64,000 nt of DNA from Actinomycetes bacterium (lineage in GTDB: Bacteria > Actinomycetota > Acidimicrobiia > Acidimicrobiales > Ilumatobacteraceae). This document shows, one piece after another, positions 7,959-16,159 of the stretch. Position 1 is the first letter of the stretch, and each line of letters begins with the position of its first letter. Where the stretch lies: contig JAIOPC010000009.1 in NCBI GenBank assembly GCA_021414085.1, forward strand, positions 62,001-126,000, read 5' to 3'. The position numbers were made by a program, and so were the translations under genes. The notes beneath the pieces were generated by a model. The model was given only the letters and a program-made list of their open reading frames with translations, was not told the DNA's origin and did no database searches.

Positions 7959-8348
7959 ATGTACACCCTGAACACCGACAACCTGAACACCGACAATCTC
8001 AACGACCTCCAAGTCCAGACAACCTTCGATGAGCTGGTCGAGCCGATGGCAGTGCGCGTTGCACGGCCGCGCTGCTCTGATGGTCACGGCACGCTCACCC
8101 ACCTGTTCTTCTCCGAGAACCACGTGGATACGGCCCGCGCGAAGGCAATCTGCGGCAAATGCAAGCTCGCTGAGGATTGCCTGGCGGGTGCGGTCGAGCG
8201 CGCCGAACCGTGGGGCGTGTGGGGCGGCGAGCTGATCGAAAACGGTCGCATCGTCGCCAACAAGCGCCCCCGTGGCCGTCCGCCCAAGCACGCACGCGTG
8301 CCGACGGTCATCGACGAGGTCCCAATCCCCCCGCACCTCGTCGCGTGA
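7959..8348 (+). CDS. WhiB-family Fe-S transcription regulator with AT-hook (WhiB7-like)
   Basis: A 129-residue WhiB protein. The four cluster-ligand cysteines are C39 (RPRCSDG), C65 and C68 (AICGKCKL) and C74 (EDCLAG), followed by the G[VI]WGG turn (GVWGGEL) that contacts sigma factor region 4. The C-terminal segment KRPRGRPPKHAR is an AT-hook, the hallmark of WhiB7, the intrinsic antibiotic-resistance regulator of Actinobacteria. The N-terminus has a small internal repeat (NTDNLNTDNLND). The upstream leader with AT-rich promoter, short ORF and terminator supports a WhiB7-like role. Other AT-hook WhiB paralogues exist, so the symbol is withheld. Confidence 0.88.
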   Translation: MYTLNTDNLNTDNLNDLQVQTTFDELVEPMAVRVARPRCSDGHGTLTHLFFSENHVDTARAKAICGKCKLAEDCLAGAVERAEPWGVWGGELIENGRIVANKRPRGRPPKHARVPTVIDEVPIPPHLVA

Positions 8349-8390
8349 GGCGACTCTGGGTAGGCGTGTATGCGCTTACCCAGAGTCGCC
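8349..8390 (+). terminator. Perfect 14-bp hairpin after whiB
   Basis: GGCGACTCTGGGTA (8349-8362) and its exact complement (8377-8390) flank a 14-nt loop, beginning immediately after the WhiB stop codon. There is no U-run. Such hairpins commonly end transcripts in GC-rich Actinobacteria. It separates the regulator from the TlpA/CcdA pair. Confidence 0.6.
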
Positions 8391-8419
8391 TGGGTCGTAG
8401 CGAAGGGCACGGGTAGCTT

Positions 8420-9004
8420 GTGTCCGTGAGGACGATGACGAAAGTTCGGATTGGGACTTCTGTGGTTGCCGTCCTCGTTGCCGTGGGCGCCAGCTGGGCT
8501 GCCTCGCGCTCCAACGACGACTCCAGCGGCGACACAGCGCACCTTGACACGCGTGTGACCTTCGAGCAGCCGAGCATCGAGACCAATGCCGCGGTTGAAG
8601 GCGACCCGCTTCCCGACGCCACGGTGCAAAACCTGGCGGGCGATGACATCGCCGTTTCGTCGCTGGTTGGGCAGCCGATGGTGATCAACATCTGGGGCAG
8701 CACCTGCGGGCCATGCAAGAAGGAGCTGCCCGGATTCGCCGCCGCTCACCTGCAATACGGCGACAGCGTGCGCTTCGTCGGCATCGACTACCTGCCCGCG
8801 AGCGATCGCGAGGAGGCGTTCGCTCGCGACAAGGGCGTGGAGTACGAGCTGCTGTACGACGGTGACGGCGAGTTCATTAATGCTGCCGGTGTGGCTGCAT
8901 TTCCGGTGACGCTGTTTGTCGACGCGAACGGCCGCATCCTGCGCCAGACCGGGCAGCTTGACGAGGCGGAACTGACCGCGATCATTGAGAGCGACCTGCT
9001 GTGA
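8420..9004 (+). CDS. TlpA/ResA-like membrane-anchored thioredoxin
   Basis: About 194 residues, with possible starts at GTG 8420, GTG 8426 or ATG 8435. A short basic N-terminus and one hydrophobic segment (TSVVAVLVAVGASWAAS) anchor it facing outwards. The thioredoxin fold carries the redox site STCGPCKKELPGF (CxxC as CGPC), with the cis-proline region AAFPVTLFVDANG. Such proteins reduce disulphides in apocytochrome c or other extracytoplasmic proteins, drawing electrons through CcdA. The next gene encodes CcdA and its GTG start overlaps the stop of this gene, which strongly supports joint function. Confidence 0.88.
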   Translation: MSVRTMTKVRIGTSVVAVLVAVGASWAASRSNDDSSGDTAHLDTRVTFEQPSIETNAAVEGDPLPDATVQNLAGDDIAVSSLVGQPMVINIWGSTCGPCKKELPGFAAAHLQYGDSVRFVGIDYLPASDREEAFARDKGVEYELLYDGDGEFINAAGVAAFPVTLFVDANGRILRQTGQLDEAELTAIIESDLL

Positions 9005-9840
9005 ACCTGTCGCTCAGCTTCATTCGAGGGTTGATCGCTTCGATCAACCCCTGCGGCTTCGTGCTGCTTCCGACCTACCTGATGTACTTCCTAGGGATCA
9101 GCGCCAACGACCCGCAGGCGCAGCGCGCGCCGATCAGCCGGGCGCTGACGGTCGGCGCACTGGTGTCGGCCGGATTCTTCGCGGTGTTCTTTGTGATCGG
9201 CGCGGCCACGCAGTACTGGACCTACGCATTGTTCGACAACGCCAAGTACGCGACCCTGGTCATCGGCCTGCTCTTCGTCGTTCTCGGCATCGCGATTCTT
9301 TTCGGTTTCAAGCTGCCGATTACGACGCCACGGATCGACATCGGCGAGCGCAATCGCACACTGCGGACGATGTTTCTGTACGGCATCGCCTACGCGGTTG
9401 CGTCGATCGGGTGCACGCTGCCGCTGTTCATCGGGACGCTCTTTCAAACGGGCGAACGCAAGGGCTACTGGGCCGGCGTCGCCAACGTTGTGATGTACGC
9501 CGCTGGCATGGCACTGGTCGTGATCTCGCTCACGCTCGCACTCGCAGTCGCCAATCAAGGTTTTGTTCGCTGGCTGCGCGAGAAGATGCAATACGTCGAA
9601 ATGGTGTCGGGTGCCTTCGTGTTGCTCTCCGGTCTCTACCTGCTCTGGTACTACTGGAAACGCGACGTGCAGGGAACCGGCGATCCGCTGACCGACGCTG
9701 TTGAGAATCTGCAACAAGACGTGCAGGCCTGGCTGAACGACAACTGGCAACTTGCGGCCTGGGTGCTGGGCGGCGTCGTTGCTCTCGGGGTGGCTTATGC
9801 CCTCATCCGGGAACGCACCAAGAGACAGCCGACCGAATGA
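9001..9840 (+). CDS. ccdA: CcdA/DsbD-type transmembrane thiol-disulphide carrier
   Basis: A 279-residue polytopic membrane protein with GTG start overlapping the end of the TlpA-like gene. The two redox cysteines of the family are in INPCGFVLLPTYL at the start of the first helix and in VASIGCTLPLFIG near the middle. It moves reducing equivalents from cytoplasmic thioredoxin to the TlpA-like protein outside. Compared with minimal CcdA it has an extra C-terminal loop and final helix (WVLGGVVALGVAYALI). The likely clients are cytochromes c, including the c domain of the fused CtaC encoded at 16160-17398. Confidence 0.88.
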   Translation: MNLSLSFIRGLIASINPCGFVLLPTYLMYFLGISANDPQAQRAPISRALTVGALVSAGFFAVFFVIGAATQYWTYALFDNAKYATLVIGLLFVVLGIAILFGFKLPITTPRIDIGERNRTLRTMFLYGIAYAVASIGCTLPLFIGTLFQTGERKGYWAGVANVVMYAAGMALVVISLTLALAVANQGFVRWLREKMQYVEMVSGAFVLLSGLYLLWYYWKRDVQGTGDPLTDAVENLQQDVQAWLNDNWQLAAWVLGGVVALGVAYALIRERTKRQPTE

Positions 9841-10475
9841 CGAGTGCAACTCCGTTTCGCGAGTTGCTGGCGACCGACGGCGTGCGCGAAGTGTGCGAGC
9901 TACGCGGCCGACTGGGGTTTATGGCGTATCACGGAGGCGCACTGGAGGCACTCACCGACGTGATCGCCCAACGTGCGGCCGAGCGCAGTGGCGCGAGCTA
10001 CTACGGCGTCTTACAGCCACCCGATCTGAACTGGCACATCCCGTCGCATCTCGTAGCCGCAGCTGAGTCGGAGATGCTGACGACGTTTCTGGGATACGTC
10101 GACGCGGTGATCACGATTCACGGTTACGGACGCCACGGGTACTGGACCACGCTGCTGCTCGGCGGCCAGAACCGCACGCTGGCCGAACATGTGGCTGCGC
10201 AGCTGCGCCAACACCTGCCCGACTACCGGATCGAGACCGACGTCGACGCGATGCCCAGCGAGCTCCGTGGCTTGCACCCTCGCAATCCGGTCAACCTGCC
10301 GAGTCAGCAAGGCCTTCAGATCGAGTTACCGCCACGTGTGCGCGGTGCCAGCCCGATCTGGAAGGACTGGGCAGGCCCAGGGCTTGTGCCGCACGCTGAG
10401 GCACTGATCGATGCCCTCGTGGCCGCGGCGACCGCATGGCCACTCACTACTCGGGTTATGGCGCCAGCCGATTGA
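9837..10475 (+). CDS. Poly-gamma-glutamate hydrolase family protein
   Basis: A 212-residue protein whose ATG overlaps the ccdA stop by 4 bp. Family landmarks are YHGGALEALTDV near the N-terminus, LNWHIPSHL, ITIHGYGR and GLQIELPPRVR; the histidines and glutamate match the zinc site of the phage PghP-like poly-gamma-glutamate hydrolase fold. No signal peptide is visible, so it appears cytosolic despite a family usually acting on extracellular polymer. Its substrate here is unknown. Its 3' end overlaps the convergent pdxH gene by about 20 bp. Confidence 0.78.
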   Translation: MTSATPFRELLATDGVREVCELRGRLGFMAYHGGALEALTDVIAQRAAERSGASYYGVLQPPDLNWHIPSHLVAAAESEMLTTFLGYVDAVITIHGYGRHGYWTTLLLGGQNRTLAEHVAAQLRQHLPDYRIETDVDAMPSELRGLHPRNPVNLPSQQGLQIELPPRVRGASPIWKDWAGPGLVPHAEALIDALVAAATAWPLTTRVMAPAD

Positions 10476-11112
10476 GCTGCCAACCGTCGGCTACTTGCGT
10501 GTAACGAACGCGGTCGTGAAGCCGGCTCGGACGGCCCTGCCAGAACTCGAACAGATGCGGGCGCAGCAGCCAGCCACCCCAAAATGCAGGCCGGGTGATC
10601 ATGCCATCGCCGAACATCGCTGCCGTCTGTTCGATGCGCTGGTCGAGCCACTGCCGATCGGGTATCGGTTGCGACTGCGGCGACGACCATGCCCCGATCT
10701 GTGATGCGCGCGGGCGAGAGGCGAAGTACTCGTCGCTCTCCTGTTCAGGCAAACGCTCGACTTCGCCGACAACGCGCACTTGTCGGTGAAGTTGCAGCCA
10801 AGTGAAGAGCATCGATGCGCGGCCGGAGGCGGTCAACTGCTGACTCTTCGCCGAGTCGTAGTTGGTGAAGAACGAAAAGCCACGCTCGTCCGCGCCGCGC
10901 ACCAGTAGGTAGCGCGATTGCGGCCAACCATCGGCGTCGATCGTCGCGAGCACGAAGGCGTTGGGCTCCGTGCAGTCGGCCTCGCTGGCCTCGGCGTACC
11001 ACCGTTGCCATTGCTCGATGGGATCGGCGACGACATCGGCAAGGTCAAGCCCGGCCGTCTCGTACTCCTTGCGGCGCGACGCGATGTCGTTCAGGTGAGG
11101 GGCTTCGCTCAT
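10456..11112 (-). CDS. pdxH: Pyridoxamine 5'-phosphate oxidase
   Basis: A 218-residue FMN enzyme that makes pyridoxal 5'-phosphate from PNP or PMP. Recognisable stretches are NAFVLATIDADGWPQSRYLLVRG, FFTNYDSAKSQQL (FMN phosphate binding), FASRPRASQIGAWSSPQSQP and the C-terminal PHLFEFWQGRPSRLHDR, typical of PdxH rather than looser flavin-reductase-like relatives. The start overlaps the serS stop by 4 bp, putting it at the end of the long minus-strand operon that begins with heme and oxidase genes. Confidence 0.93.
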   Translation of the reverse strand: MSEAPHLNDIASRRKEYETAGLDLADVVADPIEQWQRWYAEASEADCTEPNAFVLATIDADGWPQSRYLLVRGADERGFSFFTNYDSAKSQQLTASGRASMLFTWLQLHRQVRVVGEVERLPEQESDEYFASRPRASQIGAWSSPQSQPIPDRQWLDQRIEQTAAMFGDGMITRPAFWGGWLLRPHLFEFWQGRPSRLHDRVRYTQVADGWQLNRLAP

Positions 11113-12398
11113 CGCGGCTTAATGACTGTGGCACCGCGCATGTATGGCAGCAGCACAGTGGGGATTGCGACCGAGCCATCGGCGAGCCGGTAGTTCTCGA
11201 GAATCGCCGCCCACACGCGCGGCACGGCCAACGCGGAACCATTCAACGTATTGGCGACGTGCGTGCCCTTCTCGCCCGTCGTGCGAAAGCGGATGTCGGC
11301 GCGGCGCGCCTGATAATCGCTGAACCAACTAACCGAGCTGACTTCCAACCACTTGTCGCAGCCGGGCGCGTAAACCTCGATGTCGAAGCTGCGGTGATGG
11401 CTCTGGCCGAGATCTCCGGTGCAGATTTCGATGATGCGGTAGGGCAGTTCGAGCCCACTGATGAGCTTCTCTGCTCGGTCGCGTAACTCGGTCAGCAGTG
11501 CGGGCGCTTGATCCGGAGTCGACACCGCAAGGATCTCGACCTTGTCGAACTCGTGCACGCGCAACATGCCGCGCGTATCGCGACCAGCGGAGCCGGCTTC
11601 GCGCCTGTAGCAGGGTGAGTACGCCATCATGCGGATCGGCAGCTGAGCGTCGTCGAGCACCTCGCCGGCGTACAGCGAGGTCAGTGGCACCTCAGCAGTG
11701 GGGATGCACCACAGATCGTCGCGCTCGATTGCATACGCGTCGTCGGCGAACTTGGGCAGCTGGCCTGTCGCGGTCAGCGTCGCGGTGGTGACGAGCGACG
11801 GCGGACGAATCTCCTCGAACGCATCGGCATTGGAATCGAGCGCGTACTGGCAGAGCGCACGCGACAGTGTCGCCCCGGCGCCACGCTGCATGTTGAACAT
11901 CGCGCCGCTGATCTTCGTGGCCCGTTCGCCGTCCAAGATGCCCAGCGCCGCCGCAGTTTCCCAGTGCGGCACTCGCTGGTGATCGGCAAACTCCGCCGGC
12001 AAGAACGGACCTTTGATGATCGGGTTGTCTTCGTCGCTGACACCATCGGGTGCATCGGGGTGCAGCACATTGGGAATGCGCAACATCAACTCGTGTAGTT
12101 CGCCCTGCACCACATCCAGCTCGTCGGCCAGCACCTTCTCCTGCTCGCCCAGCGAACGGCTCTGCGCCTGCAGTGCCTCGGCCCCCGCAGCATCGCCTTC
12201 GCGACGCTTGGAAGCCACCTGCTTGGAAACCTCGTTGACCTCGGCGCGCAACGCATCGCGCTTCGCCTGTATCGACCGCACGGAAACATCGGCCTCAATA
12301 GCACGATCGAGTTGCGAGAGAATCTCCGGCGCGTGCCGACGGGTAAGGCTGGCGCGCACGCCGTCGGGATCTGTGCGCAGGAGTCGGACGTCGATCAC
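11109..12398 (-). CDS. serS: Seryl-tRNA synthetase
   Basis: A 429-residue class II synthetase. The N-terminal coiled-coil tRNA arm (about residues 30-105, rich in Lys/Glu/Arg/Gln) is followed by the class II core with motif 2 (CYRREAGSAGRDTRGMLRVHEF) and motif 3 (GSALAVPRVWAAILENY). TAEVPLTS is the serine-binding TxE loop. Length and domain order are normal. It overlaps ctaG by 4 bp upstream and pdxH by 4 bp downstream, so translation of all three is probably coupled. Confidence 0.95.
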   Translation of the reverse strand: MIDVRLLRTDPDGVRASLTRRHAPEILSQLDRAIEADVSVRSIQAKRDALRAEVNEVSKQVASKRREGDAAGAEALQAQSRSLGEQEKVLADELDVVQGELHELMLRIPNVLHPDAPDGVSDEDNPIIKGPFLPAEFADHQRVPHWETAAALGILDGERATKISGAMFNMQRGAGATLSRALCQYALDSNADAFEEIRPPSLVTTATLTATGQLPKFADDAYAIERDDLWCIPTAEVPLTSLYAGEVLDDAQLPIRMMAYSPCYRREAGSAGRDTRGMLRVHEFDKVEILAVSTPDQAPALLTELRDRAEKLISGLELPYRIIEICTGDLGQSHHRSFDIEVYAPGCDKWLEVSSVSWFSDYQARRADIRFRTTGEKGTHVANTLNGSALAVPRVWAAILENYRLADGSVAIPTVLLPYMRGATVIKPR

Positions 12399-13234
12399 GA
12401 CGTCACGTTACCGACGCGGCGATAGGTGTTCTCCTCGCGCCAGCCCCTTGCGAAGCGGCGAAAGAACATGAAGATCACGATCGACCACAGGTACATGCCG
12501 CCAGCCAGCTTCATGATGGCACCAGCCAACTGCTGATCATTGGTGACGCTGAGCCCCCACACGCGCACCGGCTGATTGCCGTAGTGCGAGTAGACCGCAC
12601 CCTCGGCAAACGTCAGCCAAGCTGCCGGCACTGTGGGGACGACGCTCTGCAGGAACAGATAGATCATCTTGCCCGCGTAGCCCATGTGCAGTTCCTTGAA
12701 CGGGCCGACAACTGGCATCCACATCAGCACGGCCGAGAGCACGACCAACAGGTGCAAGGCATAGTGCAGCGCACCGTTGGTGGTGGATGCATTCACCACC
12801 CCTGGTATGTGCGTCACCATCACGATCACGTTGAACGCAATGCCGGCGATCACTGGACGGGCCGCAAAGCAAACCGCCCTGTACGCCCTGCCGTTACCGA
12901 CCAGCACCCGCAGCAGCCATTCAGGAGTCGCCAGCAACACAAGTGGTGGCATGAGGTAGCTGAGCATCATGTGTTGCAACATGTGCACGCTGTAGAGGTA
13001 CTCCTCGCCGATCTGGTGAATCGGCCACGTGCTTGCCGCGAACAGCAGCATCATCGCACCGCAGAAGCAGATGACGTTGCGACGGGTGACGACCGGGGTG
13101 CCACTCGCGACCGCACCGGGGCCAATCACCCGCACCATGTAGACGTACGCGCCGATCAGAAAGGCGACAAGAAGGTAGACCTCGACGTTTGCCTGGAAGC
13201 GCCACGGATCCGCGAACGGAACGGCGGCCAACAT
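12395..13234 (-). CDS. ctaG: CtaG-type cytochrome c oxidase assembly membrane protein
   Basis: A 279-residue protein with about seven predicted helices, of the caa3_CtaG family needed for formation of active caa3-type oxidase. Family motifs include HMLQHMMLSYLMPPLVLLATPEW and MVTHIPGVVN, with histidines likely to bind copper. Location directly after subunits I, III and IV supports the call. Overlap with serS is 4 bp and the gap to ctaF is 4 bp. Confidence 0.88.
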   Translation of the reverse strand: MLAAVPFADPWRFQANVEVYLLVAFLIGAYVYMVRVIGPGAVASGTPVVTRRNVICFCGAMMLLFAASTWPIHQIGEEYLYSVHMLQHMMLSYLMPPLVLLATPEWLLRVLVGNGRAYRAVCFAARPVIAGIAFNVIVMVTHIPGVVNASTTNGALHYALHLLVVLSAVLMWMPVVGPFKELHMGYAGKMIYLFLQSVVPTVPAAWLTFAEGAVYSHYGNQPVRVWGLSVTNDQQLAGAIMKLAGGMYLWSIVIFMFFRRFARGWREENTYRRVGNVTS

Positions 13235-13238
13235 CAGG

Positions 13239-13553
13239 TCACTTCACGAAGAACTGGAAGGTACACAGTGCGGCGGTGTACACGCCGAGCGCGAGGCCGA
13301 GCCCGATGTAGAACATCGCGCCGAAGAGCTTGCTGTCGTACTTCAGATGCATAAAGACGAGCAGGATGACGAAGAACTTGATCGTCATGAGGATCAACAG
13401 CAGCGGAGTGGCGAACGAACCGAAGTCGATCCAGTAGGTCGAGGTTTCGAGCGCGGTGAACAGCGCCAGCACCAGCGCGGTCCAAATGAAGTAGCTGTTG
13501 GTCGGGTGATCGTGTGCTTCGGCGTGTTCGGCGTGTTCGGCGTGTTCGCTCAT
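13239..13553 (-). CDS. ctaF: Cytochrome c oxidase subunit IV (caa3 type)
   Basis: A 104-residue protein with three membrane helices (YFIWTALVLALFTALETSTY, LLLILMTIKFFVILLVFMHL, LGLALGVYTAALCTFQFF) and an N-terminal His/Glu/Ala tandem (HAEHAEHAEAHDH). The MTIKFFVILLVFMHLKYD segment is characteristic of the prokaryotic cytochrome c oxidase subunit IV family. It lies 10 bp after ctaE. Confidence 0.88.
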   Translation of the reverse strand: MSEHAEHAEHAEAHDHPTNSYFIWTALVLALFTALETSTYWIDFGSFATPLLLILMTIKFFVILLVFMHLKYDSKLFGAMFYIGLGLALGVYTAALCTFQFFVK

Positions 13554-13563
13554 GGCAATTACC

Positions 13564-14160
13564 TCAGGCCGGGATCAGATAGACGAGGGTGAAGATGACA
13601 ACCCAGACGACGTCGACAAAGTGCCAGTACAGGCCGATCATCTCAACCGCTTCTGCTTTGTCACCCGTAATGCGCCCGCGAGAAATGATCGCCACCAGCG
13701 CCAACAGCATCATCACGCCGATGCTGACGTGCACGCCATGGAAGCCGGTGAGCGTGAAGAAGCTGCTGGAGAACAGGCTGGTCGTGAACCCGAGACCCTC
13801 CTTGTAGAAGGCGGTGAACTCGTAGACCTGGCCGCCAACGAACAACGAGCCAAGCAAGGCCGTCACCGTCAGCCACAGTTTCGTGTTGCGGTCGTCCTTC
13901 GCCTTGGCTGCGTTCACTGCCAACACCATTGTCAGAGAGCTCATCAGCAACACGAAACTGCTGACCGAAGTCAGCGGAATGTCGAACACCTGCGCCGGGC
14001 CGGGGCCGCCCTCATGACGACCGCGGTACAGCATGTAGGTGCTGATCAGCCCGCCGAACAGCAAGCACTCGCTGCCCAGGAACATCCACATCGCCAGCTT
14101 GTTGTTGCTGAGGCCAGTGGTCGTGCCGTGGCCCGGAGCGTGAATCGTCGTGTCAGCCAA
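13564..14160 (-). CDS. ctaE: Cytochrome c oxidase subunit III
   Basis: About 198 residues if started at the TTG at 14160, which overlaps the ctaD stop by 8 bp and lies about 10 bp after an AAGGAG. The frame is open further upstream but only antisense to nothing useful and inside ctaD. Canonical subunit III features are present: MWMFLGSECLLFGGL with the lipid-pocket Glu, LTGFHGVHVSIGV, and the final YWHFVDVVWVVIFTLVYL. It forms the non-catalytic core subunit next to CtaD. These intact residues contrast with the degenerate paralogue at 18544-19122. Confidence 0.9.
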   Translation of the reverse strand: MADTTIHAPGHGTTTGLSNNKLAMWMFLGSECLLFGGLISTYMLYRGRHEGGPGPAQVFDIPLTSVSSFVLLMSSLTMVLAVNAAKAKDDRNTKLWLTVTALLGSLFVGGQVYEFTAFYKEGLGFTTSLFSSSFFTLTGFHGVHVSIGVMMLLALVAIISRGRITGDKAEAVEMIGLYWHFVDVVWVVIFTLVYLIPA

Positions 14161-16147
14161 CGGAAGCCAACTCCTTAGTTGAGTCGCCGCTATCGGCGGG
14201 TGGGTCGTACTCGTCGTGGCCGGCAACCGACGGCTCAAGAACCCAACCGAAGGCGGCGAGCAACAAGATGACGGCACCGAAGACCGAGAGCATCAGATTG
14301 AAGATGACTCCGTAGGTGATGATCGGCAACGAGAACGCCAGCAGGATCGGCCAGTACGACGGCGACGGAAGATGCATGTGCTCGTCGGGGTGCGCATTCA
14401 GCTCGGCCTGAACCTCTTCGGCCGTCTTCACTTTTACGAGGCGGCTACCGCCCTCCGCATCGACCTCTTCGTACTTGCGGTGGAAGAACTCGTCGAGCGC
14501 ATGCACCGTCGGGATGGAATCGAAGTTGTGTTCCTTCGGCGGACTGGTGGTCAGCCATTCAAGCGTGCGCGCATCCCATGGGTCGAGCGGCGCCTTCTCG
14601 GTCTTGCGTGCCGTGCGGAACACGTTGATCACGAACAGCAGCACGCCAGTCGCGATGGTGAACGAGCCGACCGAGGCGACTCTGTTCCAGAATCCGAGAT
14701 TGAAGAACCCGTCGCCGGTGAGCTTGTCGGGCCAGACGACCATGCGCCGTGGCTGGCCCTGCATGCCGAGAATGTGCATCGGGCCAAACGTCAGGTTGAC
14801 ACCGATGAACATCAGCCAGAAGTTCCACGTGCCCAGTCGCTCGCTGAGAGTCTTGCCAAACATCTTCGGCCACCAGTAATAGAAGCCTGCGAACAGACCC
14901 ATCACGGCGCCACCGACAATCACGTAATGGAAGTGAGCGACGATGTGATACGTGTCGGTCTGCTGCGTGTCGGCCGGTGCCGCTGCGTGCGTCACGCCCG
15001 ACAACCCGCCGATGGTGAAGAGCACAATCGTGCCGATGGCGAAGTTCATCGCGGTTGTGAACCACAACTTGCCGCCCCACAGCGTGAGCGTCCAGTTACA
15101 GATCTTCACACCAGTCGGGATCGCGATCAGCATGGTCGAGACCGAGAACACCGCAACGCTCACCGGACCGAGACCGCTGGCGAACATGTGGTGCGCCCAC
15201 ACGCCCCAACCAACGAAGCCGATGGCAGCGCCGGAGAACACGACGAACTTGTAGCCGAACAGTGGCTTGCGGGCGAACGTCGGAATGACTTCCGAGATGA
15301 TGCCGAAGCTGGGCAAGATCAGGATGTACACCTCGGGATGTCCGAAGATCCAAAACAAGTGTTGCCACAACAATGGGTCGGCGCCCTGCTCGACATCGAA
15401 GAACGCCGCACCGAAGTTGCGTTGGAAGCTGAGCAAGAACAACGCCACAGTGATGACGGGGATCGCGAACAGCAACAGGAACTGCACGACGAGCTGCATC
15501 CAGGCGAACACAGGCAGGCGCATCAGCGTCATGCCGGGAGCACGCATGTTGATGACTGTCACGATCAGGTTGATGGCACCAATCAGCGACGCAATACCGG
15601 TGATCTGCAGGCCGAGCACCCAGAAGTCGACGCCGTGACTAGGCGAGAACAATGCGCTTGAGTTCGGCGAGTACATGAACCAACCGCCATCGGGAGCGCC
15701 ACCAAGGACCCACGACGAGTTCAAGAAGATGCCACCGAACAAGAAGAGCCAGAAGCCCAACGCGTTCATGCGGGGGAAAGCGACGTCGCGGGCACCGACC
15801 TGCAACGGCAAGAAGTAGTTGGCGAACGCTGCCGCCATTGGCATCACGAACAAGAACACCATGGTGGTGGCGTGCATCGTGAACATCTCGTTGTACAGAC
15901 CCGCGCTGAGCACGGTGTTATCGGGTGCAGCCAACTGCAACCGAATCAGCAGCGCCTCGCACCCGCCGAGCAGGAAGAAGAACATGGCGACGGCGCCGTA
16001 CATGATGCCGAGCTTCTTGTGGTCGACGGTGAAGACCCACGACTTCCAGCCAGTAGTAGCGAGCGGTCGGCGAAAGATGCCGAGCGCAGCACTGGGGGTC
16101 ACCAGTGAGTCGGACGGATCGCCGGAACGAAGTTCGAGGGTGGTCAT
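14153..16147 (-). CDS. ctaD: Cytochrome c oxidase subunit I
   Basis: A 664-residue heme-copper oxidase subunit I, the catalytic core that reduces O2 to water and pumps protons. All ligands are in place: H92 in MHATTMVFLF (low-spin heme), H270 and Y274 in GHPEVYILILPS (CuB and cross-linked Tyr), H319/H320 in VWAHHMF (CuB), and H405/H407 in AHFHYVIVGG (hemes). It is of the A-type family. The C-terminal soluble extension after DPWDARTLEW is typical for Actinobacteria. It lies 12 bp after ctaC. Confidence 0.97.
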   Translation of the reverse strand: MTTLELRSGDPSDSLVTPSAALGIFRRPLATTGWKSWVFTVDHKKLGIMYGAVAMFFFLLGGCEALLIRLQLAAPDNTVLSAGLYNEMFTMHATTMVFLFVMPMAAAFANYFLPLQVGARDVAFPRMNALGFWLFLFGGIFLNSSWVLGGAPDGGWFMYSPNSSALFSPSHGVDFWVLGLQITGIASLIGAINLIVTVINMRAPGMTLMRLPVFAWMQLVVQFLLLFAIPVITVALFLLSFQRNFGAAFFDVEQGADPLLWQHLFWIFGHPEVYILILPSFGIISEVIPTFARKPLFGYKFVVFSGAAIGFVGWGVWAHHMFASGLGPVSVAVFSVSTMLIAIPTGVKICNWTLTLWGGKLWFTTAMNFAIGTIVLFTIGGLSGVTHAAAPADTQQTDTYHIVAHFHYVIVGGAVMGLFAGFYYWWPKMFGKTLSERLGTWNFWLMFIGVNLTFGPMHILGMQGQPRRMVVWPDKLTGDGFFNLGFWNRVASVGSFTIATGVLLFVINVFRTARKTEKAPLDPWDARTLEWLTTSPPKEHNFDSIPTVHALDEFFHRKYEEVDAEGGSRLVKVKTAEEVQAELNAHPDEHMHLPSPSYWPILLAFSLPIITYGVIFNLMLSVFGAVILLLAAFGWVLEPSVAGHDEYDPPADSGDSTKELASVG

Positions 16148-16159
16148 CTCGTGTTTCCC

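Noticed and set aside
14216-15661. A 481-codon plus-strand open frame over ctaD
   Set aside because: Antisense shadow of a fully conserved oxidase subunit I; composition (His/Gln/Arg-rich) is typical of shadow frames.
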